Shown here one piece after another: positions 1-9,602 of a DNA stretch of 64,000 nt (position 1 is the first letter of the stretch; each line of letters begins with the position of its first letter). The notes beneath the pieces are model-generated. The model was given only the letters and a program-made list of their open reading frames with translations, ran no database searches and was not told where the DNA came from. Source of the stretch: Nemania diffusa (Eukaryota; Ascomycota; Sordariomycetes; Xylariales; Xylariaceae); assembly GCA_038501195.1 (NCBI GenBank), contig JBBPUQ010000005.1, forward strand, positions 4,154,001 through 4,218,000, given 5' to 3'. The position numbers and the translations under genes were made by a program.

Positions 1-1047
1 CATAATAGGAAAAGGTGCCCGGCTTTCCGTCTCCTGCTCTTCCGATTGCGGTAAGCTCCATTTTCAGCATCCTCGCTTGACCTCGTCTCTACGTTTGCTT
101 ATGCGTTTTTCTAGACCATCGTTGGTTAAACGTATTGATTTGGTTCTTTGCAGCGTCCCCACTGCTGTCCTTCTCGGTGTCTATTTCTCCTGCAAGCAGT
201 GTTTCTGGTACTGTGGGCTCTTCGCTGAGATATCGTTCGAGCATAGGGGAGCATTCGTAGCTTCTACCCCTGTGACTGACTCCGAGTTAGTGCTCCAATC
301 AATGCTAAGAGCGATTCTCCATCTCGCTAATCTTATGCCAAAGCCAGCTACCAACAGTCCACAGTGGCAGAGGATGGCTACTTACAGCTCGTCATTGGCA
401 GTGGGCGTAGCCGGTGGTAGGATCGATGCTTTCGACATACTCCCACTCGCACGCGCTATAGTGAGTTTCTCTTTTGGGGCCTAGACAGCTGAGTGTCCCT
501 GATTTAACAAGGTATATTTTGTTGGGCGAGTGATATACAACTCCGACTAATAGAACAAGCCGTATATCAACGATAGTACAGAGTTCAATTAACAACATAT
601 CTCTCCATGCTCTAAGGTCTTATATAAGTTATACTCTGTCAACTCACAGGCGGATACTGATGACTGTGAATAACAGTCCTGAGCAATGTCCTAAATAACT
701 TCTCCTGTTATTAAAGATGTTGCGAATATAGGCCCTCTGTATAGCATGTAAGGTGGTGGTGGAGGACTTGCGACTAACTAGGACTCGTCTTGCGCAGGTG
801 CGCGCAACGCAGGACTTAGCTATGCATAGCCTGCCTGCGCGCACGCCCCCAAACTTCTTCAACGGGTGATAGGGGTAGAGCTAAGACCCTGACTCAAAGA
901 GACAAAGCGTCCTACGCTTCAATCCCCTTCATGGCCACCACGAATACCAATTAACCGACATCGACGGTTTACTATTATCGTCTAGATACGCGTCTGACTT
1001 CGGCAGCACCGATCTGAGGAAACCTAGGCGAGAGCGCCCACGTAAAA
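1..1047. other. No supported gene
   Basis: I see no convincing coding region. An open frame at 77-484 (+) lacks an ATG at its 5' end and resembles no family I know. The last 150 bases would be the promoter and 5' leader of the gene starting at 1048. Confidence 0.5.
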
Positions 1048-3681
1048 ATGTTTACGAAACACTCTAAACCACCACCAACGTCAAAACACGTTCATGACGA
1101 TGATACTCAAAGCCTCACTTCTGTCCCCAGTTTGACTAGCTCAGCGAGCACTGCCGATTCGGCCTCAGTCCTCGGCGAATCTCCGACCAAGCTCACTTCC
1201 AATAAGTTATTTAACCCTCCGCCTCCGAAGCTGGGGAAGCATAGTTGCCCGCATCCCATTGTCAAAATTGTCCGGACTCAAAGCTCTCATGGAACTCTCG
1301 CCTGCGAGAGGTGCGAGGCTAAACTGGATCAGTCGTTTCTCCAGTGCAACTATTGCGGAATTCAGCAATGTGTATCGTGTCATAGATTGGTGTCTCCTCA
1401 ATCTGAGTCGAGATCCGAAATACTCACGTCGCTCAATTTTAGGATGCGGCAAATAGAAGATGCACGCTTAGCTAATCGAAAATCGCAAGCAAAAAATCTT
1501 CGAAGACGTGAAAGGAGGTTAGGGTTAAGGTTATGGGACTTGAATATGGAAAGGGAAATGGTGAACAAATCAATGGATACTATAACCAACTCATCAAAGG
1601 CCCAGGTTTACTCCCCAGTTTTTAATAAGGGAATAGAGTCAACAGGACTCCTAGAGGAGCCAACACATCCAAGGAGCCAGCCCATCCCTCAAGACGAGGA
1701 CGTTGATGAGGATAACGATTGCGTGCCATCCTCTCCAATTACCCAAGGCAACAGAAATAACAATGTGGTAGAGGCACGCAGTCCTTTCCTTGCTAATATA
1801 CTAATTTCAGTGCATGGTCGTTTTATTCGTCACCTCCCATATACAGTAAACTGGGAAGGCGATGGATACGATGTCTCCTAAAAATTAACACAGATGGAAA
1901 AACTCAACCCAGAAAACCGCGAGATACGCATTGCATGGCGGAAGTTGGATGGCCAAGTCTTCACACATACATATTGTGAGGATTTAGAAAGAAGCCCAAT
2001 AGGAGGCAAGACTCATCTGCCTCTGAGGAGGTTCCAAAAAAATCAAGAATGGAACGAATGTGAAACTATCTATGATGTACTTGATTTGGCTCGAAAACGC
2101 CTAACACCTTCGGCGCTGAAGCTATTATACGGTCACCTTGCGGTTGTGATAGGACTGAACGTCGAGAGTGCCTCCTCTACACAAATGCTGCAGAGTAAAT
2201 ATCCAACAACACTCCGCCAAGACACAGGGTTTAACCTTCCTTCTGTGACTATTCACAAAAATACAGAGGATTCATCAGAGCTGGCGTCTGACGCATCAAC
2301 TGACGGGGGATCTTCGTCGGCGTCATCAAGCGATGAAAGTACTGCTACCACGAAAGGAGTTGCTGAAACCCTGAAAGAAGAGGTCATTGGAAAGATCATA
2401 TTAGCAATGACCGAATGGCTTCGGTCCCGGTTTATACAGATGCACAAATCCGCAGGCGAACCCACAGCTAGTTCTTTCGGAAGTGGGAGCGCGCCATCTG
2501 GTACATCGGAGCAGCCTTCACAGGGGCAGGTCCAGCCTACTCCTAAAAGAAAGCTAGGCGACAGGAATAATGACCGGGACGGGGATGACGATGACGACGA
2601 TGACAACCCCATTGCACCCCCATATCCCGAAAGCGACAGAAAAGGCAAAGGGAAAGAAATCCTAAGGTTAGCTTGCCCATACTTCAAGTACAACCCAACG
2701 AAATATCAACAGTGGCCGATCTGTCCTGGCCCAGGTTGGTTGAATGTTCATCGAGTCAAGTAGGTCTCACTCTCACTCACTACAGAAAAACTTACAACGC
2801 TGATCATAGTATCTAGAGAGCACCTATACCGTAAACATCGACAGGCGAGGTTCAGATGTCTTCGTTGTTGGGAGCACTTTGAATCTGAGCAGAACTATTT
2901 TGATCACCAAAGAGCTCCCATCCCTTGCGAACTAGGAGAGAGGGAACCGATAGAAGGCTTTAATGCAGACCAGGAAAGACAACTCAAGTCGAGGAAGAAG
3001 AAAGGCCACGTGGTTTCTGAAACTGAAAAATGGAGAGCCGTTTTTCAAATCCTCTTCCCACACGTCCGAGCAGATGATATTCCATCTCCCTGTAAGTGCT
3101 CTAGCCAAGAACTCTAGCCCGCTTCTCTAATCATTTGAGAAGACTACGAGTATGGACAACTCACGAGCCCAACAACAAAAGCTCATGAAACTTTGGCTGA
3201 GTGCGAAGAATATGTCCTTCGTGAGATGCCCCTACGGTTACGAGAGATCTTAGTCCCAGAGTTCGATAGAGACTTGCAAATCATAGAGCAAAGCCTTCAG
3301 AAGCGAGCTGTCGAATCTACAAAAACCATTGTGGCAACTCTATTCCAGGAATTTCGAAAACTACAGCAACGCGACACATCTCCAACTATGATGCAGGAGC
3401 CTAGCGGCTCGCAAGATCATGCAGGCCCTAGCTCTTCGGGAGCCGAACTCCCATGCCTCGATGCAATGGACAACCATAGGATAATATTCGACTCGACAGA
3501 ATTCAACCTCGACTTCCTCTTAGGCACGGATAGTGGTCTATCTCTATTCCAGGACGTCCAACTTGAAGACATCCCTGAAGTACCGACAGACCCAGACAAC
3601 TATACTCTCAAAAAGTCCGATTCCGGATACGGATCAAATAATCAGGAGCAACCGGATCAAGAGGCTGAGGATTCAGTATAG
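1048..3681 (+). CDS. C2H2-type zinc-finger protein with N-terminal cysteine cluster (unknown function)
   Basis: The gene has four exons: 1048-1845, 1894-2759, 2817-3091 and 3143-3681. All junctions are GT-AG and in frame, giving 825 aa. The first intron (48 bp) removes an in-frame stop. Near the N-terminus six cysteines (C86, C89, C100, C103, C108, C111) form a CX2C-X10-CX2C-X4-CX2C zinc-ribbon-like cluster, followed by a basic, probably helical stretch at about 136-170. An Asp run lies near residue 500. From about residue 527 comes the signature of a large ascomycete family: CPYFKYNP, CPGPGW, then VHRVKEHLYRKH and CLRCWEHF with a final His and Cys, so a C2H2-like zinc module. The C-terminus is acidic and Ser/Asp rich. 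The family is common in Sordariomycetes but its function is not established; a nuclear role is only inference. Confidence 0.85.
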
Positions 3682-4873
3682 CGTACGAATTACCATTTTC
3701 TATTGCTGGGAATAAGGAATGAATAAATGGAGGAAGAATAGGCATATGTGGACACAGTGGTATTTCACCAAATAAGTGAGTGCACTGCCCAAGGAACCTT
3801 GCCTCAACGATATATGGAACTGACATGCAATCTTTTGAACCTAGAGCAGCTGAATAGGATCAATCAACCAAAATAGCAGGCTTAGGCGTGTGGGATGATT
3901 AATACTGACTCCTTCTATCTCGATCCTTTCAATTGGGTCACGCGAACCACTCTCCAATCCTTCCACTCGCTAGGAACAGTAAACAAGGATCGTGTTAAAG
4001 TTTAAGCACGGTACTTTTCGCCAAACCATGCCTCATCCTTTCCGTCCAAGCCATGCTTGGCGGGATTGGCTGTCGCCTTGTCGGCCTCGAGGATGAATAA
4101 TCATGAGTCTACCCTACCAGTTGAAATGGGTAGGGTGCTCTCAATAGGGGCCAATTAGTACCCTTTTCGACTTGCACATAATTAGTCTAAGTTTGATATA
4201 CTATATAGTGCTAAGAGATTTAATTGATGGAATTAGATACTAAAAAAATAGATTGTTAGTTACTTAGATAAGTGTATTGTGCTATGTAGGCATGTACAGT
4301 ATACCAGAACCGAACCTTTTATAGCCCTGATCCATACCACCTTGTCAGATTCTCCCTGTTCCTCCGGCTGACTTCCCAGGGTATCCTCCCAGTAGGTAGG
4401 AGTCTGCCGAATATAGTGTTCCCTATCCAAGCGAAAAGCAAAAGGGTAGGAGTAGGGAGAGGACTATGAAATAATACAGGTGATAGACCCAAGTTTTCTA
4501 ATATTTGACGGAAAAACCCTCGGGTCACGATTGTAAATAGGTACCTACTTAGTGTAACTAGACTAGACAGGCTTACTACCTAATCTATCTAGTGTACCTG
4601 GATTGCGGTTGCGGAACGGCTCGACTACGATAAGACTAGGCTTAGCTCATACTGTTTGTTAACAGTAAGAAGCGGAGAATCCTATTTCACCGCTTTCCCG
4701 TCTTCTCGAATCAACCAGCCTCCCTCCCCTCTCCATACTCGAGATACCCAATTCCAGAAGCTTAGCTCAATCATCACGCAGGGGGGTCTACCACGCTACC
4801 GAACCCTCTACCACCCGCCCCACGATCACCAGAAAACACCCACCCACACACACATACACACACCACAGAGACC
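3682..4873. other. Intergenic; a short coding-like relic, otherwise no gene
   Basis: Apart from the 4002-4100 islet annotated separately I see no gene. A perfect 8-bp inverted repeat (ACCCTACC and GGTAGGGT) lies at about 4113-4137. The last 30 bases before 4874 are CA-rich and probably form the 5' leader of the ABM gene. Confidence 0.5.
4002..4100 (-). pseudogene. Possible C-terminal coding relic of an unidentified gene
   Basis: On the minus strand about 32 codons are open and end in TAA at 4004-4002. Third positions are mostly G or C in an AT-richer surround. The peptide ends in KDEAWFGEKYRA. Immediately upstream in frame is a TGA (4103-4101), and there is no AG acceptor between that stop and the first codon, so it cannot be a spliced last exon as it stands. 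It looks like the tail of a lost gene, but a stretch this short could be open by chance. I do not recognise the family. Confidence 0.22.
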
Positions 4874-5206
4874 ATGGTATACACCATCGTGGTGCACCTC
4901 CGCGCCAAGCCGGGCCAGGCCAACATCGCCAAGCTGCACGCGAAGCTGCGCGAGGCGTCGGCCGTGTACTCGCGGGACCGGGAGACGCTGTCGTGGTTCG
5001 TGATGCAGAGCGTGCACGACCCGCAGGACTTCACCATCGTGGAGCGCTACGAGAACGAGGGCAGCCAGAAGTACCACCTCGGCAACCCCTACTGGCAGAC
5101 CTTCGACCCCTACGTCGTGCCCCTGCTCGAGAAGCCCATGGACCTCAGGCGTTTCGAGGAACTCGGGCCTGCGGAGGGCGCGGAGGGCCCTGCTGTGTTG
5201 GAATAG
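4874..5206 (+). CDS. Antibiotic biosynthesis monooxygenase (ABM) domain protein
   Basis: This is a single exon of 110 aa, the usual size for a stand-alone ABM ferredoxin-like alpha+beta fold that works as a dimer. Seen in the sequence: an N-terminal beta strand (MVYTIVVHLRAKPG), a helix over the Ala/Leu-rich stretch, an RDRETLSWFVMQS strand, FTIVERYENEG, a YHLGNPYWQTF helix and PLLEKPMDL. Members include cofactor-independent monooxygenases and many small proteins without an assigned reaction, so the substrate cannot be named. Codons are strongly GC3-biased compared with the flanks. The ATG follows a CA-repeat leader. No secondary-metabolism genes are adjacent, so a housekeeping or stress role is as likely as a biosynthetic one. 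Confidence 0.85.
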   Translation: MVYTIVVHLRAKPGQANIAKLHAKLREASAVYSRDRETLSWFVMQSVHDPQDFTIVERYENEGSQKYHLGNPYWQTFDPYVVPLLEKPMDLRRFEELGPAEGAEGPAVLE

Positions 5207-6800
5207 GCGCCTGCGGTAGGCAGACAGACAGGCAGGTGGGATGGCGGGATGACGGGAGCTGAGATGGAGAGGGGGAAAGGGATGCTTGGGCCGTGGTCAC
5301 GAGGTATGGAAATGCCTTGTTGGGAAAACAATTGGCCGCTTATCTAGACGGCTTGGGCACCGTTTCTCTTTCTAGACTGACTTCTAGACTGACTCTATGT
5401 ATATGTAGGGCTTTTACAGAGATATCTTAGCCAATGAATGGGCTCTTGGAAAACTCAGCAGCTTGGTAGGTCTAAGACCGCAGACTGTAGGCCGTCAGGC
5501 TCTATACGTAGACCTCAGCTGGCCTTAGTAGGGCCGTAGCATGGAGCCGGTATAGTCCTCGCCATGGAGACTCCGCATATCGCAAAGAGATATAACAGTC
5601 CTAAGTCATTCCGGAATCACGGTGGTTGTCGCGAGAACTGTCAGAAGATAGAACTCAGCCCTCCAGTGCTGTCTAAGTATTCCTAAGACAGTAAGTCGTA
5701 AGGCAGACGTTTCGCTCTTGGCATGAGACCCGCGCGCACTATGTGCGGCACAGCTCACCACGCTTCCCATTTCCAGCCAGCTGTTCCTTGGCTATCTGCG
5801 GGGTTGCGGCGCAACATACAACCTGATATAAGAAGGCGAAGCTAGGGCTGAACAGAGCCCGTTCCATCTGCTGCCTACATTATTTGTACGACCTACATTC
5901 TTAGTCACGCTACCTACCTATTGGCGCGCTGCAGTCTCCAGCATCGTGGGGATAGTACACTGCACTGCCTAGTAGTGTAGGCAGTTCGGTGCGAGCCGGA
6001 AATGAGCTCTTATCCCGCGGTTGGGGGCCGCAAGATTTAGGACTCGATTACATATGCCAAGATCACCAGCCACGAACCAGTTGCTGTAGTTGCGAGTGCC
6101 TTCGTTTCGTCAGACATCATAGGTAGGTATCTCTACGGTGCATGACTGTACAGAATAGGGCTTAAGCTAATCTTGGAAGGTATCTTGATATAAAAGTTTG
6201 CCCAACCCGGAAATAGACCCAGTGTGCTATACAGTGTAGCAATATGGTATCTTCACACAGCTGAACAGTTATAGGCAGACATGTGGTGTTTATTAATAGT
6301 CGAGACAGATATGTCGTTACATTCGCTACTTACTTAAGCACCAATATCGAGTGACTCAATGCTTCTTAGTTGAGGGCTCTGAAAGAGCCTCTCAGTCGAT
6401 GAAACATTTGGTATTATTACTTATGATGGGGTCGTTTAAACTGTGCTATATTTCTCGTTGCTTCTTGGACTAGGTGAGTGAGATGCCTTGAAGAGATGCC
6501 TCAGCGGCCGCATCTTCCGCTTACACGGATTTAACCTCATAGTCCCATCTCCGTAGGAAGGGGACACTATCTGCAGATGCCAAGATTGACCAAGTTAAAA
6601 GCGAGGGCTGACGCTCTTCGTAGGAGTAATGGTACTCTAAGTAGCTTAATCCTAGGGTCAGTACAGGGTGAGTGGAAAATGGGTATAATGGGGCATAGGA
6701 CTTGAATTTATGTCATCTATGTTGTACTTCTGCTTCTCTCTGTTCGTCACGCCTTGCTTGCCTCGTTCCCTCCCTTTACTCTGAAGTTGTGGTGTTCACG
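5207..6800. other. Intergenic; no gene seen
   Basis: About 1.6 kb without a supported open frame on either strand. It would hold the 3' end of the ABM gene and the promoter of the kelch gene. The in-frame ATG at 6702 is rejected as start because the one at 6801 is followed directly by a signal-peptide-like segment. Confidence 0.5.
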
Positions 6801-8851
6801 ATGATACCTCCAAGGGGTGGCGGGCGGCTCTTCGCCCCCTCGTTATCCTTCTTGACGTGTGTCTTCTTCTTTTCACTATTGCGACAAGTTTATGGTGTTT
6901 CTATGTGCAGCATCCTAGACCAAAGAAGTATGTTTTATGCCAAAGTTTCTAGAGACAGTTTGAGTCATCGAAAGCTAATACTGAGTACAGCTGCCATCGT
7001 TGATGACCGTCTTTTCTTTTGTAGTGGAAACTACACTTTTGACAATGATGGCCTTCCACGTCATACCACCTCCTCCATCTATTGGATGTACTTGAACGAT
7101 ACAATTGATGTGACAGGTCCCCTCGATATGGCATTGCTTGGGTCGACCGACCTGCCTGACCAGAGTCTCTTCGGCGGAATGTATCCAGACGTTGGCGGCT
7201 CTGCCGGCACCTTCTTCTACGATCACACGACACTCTACCCCTACGCCGGTCTAGTCGGGCCTGAGGCCGCCGGAAGCAGCAGTTCGTTATGGGCGTTCAA
7301 TTCAGGCAATAATAGCTGGACATCAGTCCAAGTTGAGGGCGGGCAGATCTCGTTTGGAAACAATAGCGAGGGTGTTTACGCGAGCGACCCACGAACGGGA
7401 ACTTCATTCTATACCGGCGGATATACAGTGGCTTTCAATGGCACATATAACGGCACTGTCAAGTTCCGATCGCCCAATCCTGGTCCTCTCGGTTGGGAGT
7501 TCCGGACAGCTGTTGTCGGTATGCAAGGCCCTGATATACTGAAGGGCTCTATGGTTTATCTTCGAAAGGGCAGGGCAGGCATCTTGGTTGCGTTAGGTGG
7601 TTACCAAACCGCTTACCAAGGCAACCAGATTCCGGATTCGCTATGGGATCAGCGGCCGTTTAGCGATATCTATATATACGACATCTACTCGAACGTGTGG
7701 TATCATCAAACCGCCACTGGTGATCTACCTGATCTTCGTACCGAATTCTGCGCTGTTGCTTCCTCTGCGCCCGACGATTCAAGCTTCCAGATCACTATCC
7801 AGTACGTATTTTTAATGCCTTAACTTAGCTAATCAGCAGAGTTTCCACCCCTTATGTTATATACTCCAGCATAGCCCCCAACGCCTAGGGGTTAGGCCAA
7901 GTCTTTCCTATCAACGGTGATTTCTAACTAATTTTCTCATAGTGGAGGATGGGATCAGTTGAACAGACGTGCTTTTAATGACGTCTATGTCCTGAGTGTG
8001 CCATCATTTCGATGGATCAAAGTCCAAGATTCTAACAACCCTGATTTTGTGGGAGGCCAGAATCCGGGACGAAACCGTCACAAGTGCGATATATGGAACG
8101 AGACGTCAATGATTGTCACTGGAGGCGAAATAACGATGGGAGTTTGGAACACGACCTTGCTCACTCTTACGTGTAACCCGGCATACCCGCCAGTCAAGGT
8201 GTTAGACACTTCGACGTATGTCTGGCAGACAGAGTTCAAGCCCAACGTGGCATACTCGGTACCGGAAGTAGTTACAGCTGTGATTGGAGGAGGGTAAGTT
8301 ATAATATCTTTGACTAAATACTGGGTAATCGCGTTGCTCACACTCTTAGGTCTTCGGGGGGCGCACACCTTACACAGCCGGAACTTGCCTGGGAATCAGA
8401 TAGCTTAGCATATATCTTCAGCCAGACAGTGAGCAGAGACACATATGTACCCCCTGGGAGATCGAATGCAACGATCTCCACCGACCCAGACAATTCTCCG
8501 GGTTCAGACGGAAACTCATCTGACTCGGGCCCATCTAGAAAAGGCCAAGACGGCGGTGCACTTACTACTAGTGCTACTGCGGGAATAGCTGTTGGCGCCT
8601 TTGCGGCCCTTGCGGCCATTGCTGGGATTTTTTCAGCCGTCTTCTTCTTCCGTCGGAGAAGGAGAAAGGAGAACCAGGTGGCAGGTCAAGCTACTCCCAG
8701 CATTACAGTCAGGCCCTTGATTAAAAGATGGCACAAGCCAGAGCTTGATGCAACATCGTCACAAAGATACGAGCTTGGATCTGAAAATATCGTGCACGAG
8801 GTGCACGGCGAAGACATAGGGAAGCAGAAGCAGATGGTTGACTTCCGGTAG
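6801..8851 (+). CDS. Kelch-repeat/galactose-oxidase-like single-pass membrane protein
   Basis: The gene has three exons: 6801-7801, 7943-8293 and 8350-8851, with GT-AG introns of 141 and 56 bp, giving 617 aa. The start at 6801 is preferred because it is followed by a basic patch and a hydrophobic signal peptide (about residues 10-30, ending near VYG). The body is a beta-propeller of kelch-like blades: Gly-rich turns, repeated Trp/Tyr positions, phrases such as FSDIYIYDIYSNVWY and FNDVYVLSVPSFRWI, and many N-X-S/T glycosylation sites. A Ser/Asp/Gly-rich linker leads to one transmembrane helix at about 523-551, then a FRRRRRK stop-transfer and a short cytoplasmic tail. This predicts a type I membrane protein with an extracellular propeller. 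The family is widespread in ascomycetes; no ligand or enzyme activity is established. Galactose-oxidase catalytic residues were not identified. Confidence 0.88.
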
Positions 8852-9602
8852 ATGCAGGAGCTGCCTATTTCTTTGGCAGCTCGTTGAAATTTAATATTTA
8901 ATAAAATTGACCAAGATATCATATCCAGTTTCGCCTAGGAACTATTATTTATTGATCATAGCAATACTTAGGATTGCGAATGCATACTAATAACAAGAAA
9001 TTGTCCCTAAGGAAAGTCTGTAGCTGCCTGTACTCGGGGATAATGTCGATTCAACCTTTTTCCAACGTATCACTTAAAATCACTTAAAAAAATCTCATTT
9101 TATTAGGGGCTATCGGATCGAGCAAATAATTCAGAGGAAGAAGGTAAAGAAATAAATAAATAATCGCGCATTTTATACATTTTATTTCGAAAGCGTTGGC
9201 GAATGCGTTTAATGCATTTATATAACCACTTCGATACACTCGGACGGCGGTACGCGGTACGGGGCTGCACTGGCACTCGCTCAAGTTATATACGAGGTTT
9301 TCCCTGCGGGGTTTTTACCAGAATAAGCACGATGGATCCTAGAGCCAAGGGAGGAGGCATACTGGCAAGGCAAGTGTTTAAAGGCGTTGTGAAGCGGTGT
9401 TGCAGATTTACATAGATTGAAAGTCGCTTAGCGTATCTCGTAATAGAAAACCAAGAGCAATGGAATGTTGAGCCCACGTAGTATGCTTAAGAAGGTTCTC
9501 ACAAGGCGTTCACCTAATACTATACAGGGTTTTTCTGGCTTTAATAATGAATTTATTTAATCTTATCCAATATAAAGCATAGGTTATTATTTCCTAGAAG
9601 TA
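8852..9602. other. Intergenic, AT-rich; no gene seen
   Basis: This lies between two convergent genes, the kelch gene (+) and the HET gene (-), and should contain both 3' ends. It is AT-rich with A/T runs. I see no coding evidence. Confidence 0.55.

Noticed and set aside
77..484. 135-codon open frame on the plus strand
   Set aside because: It starts at a non-ATG codon, shows no family features, and codon use is not biased.
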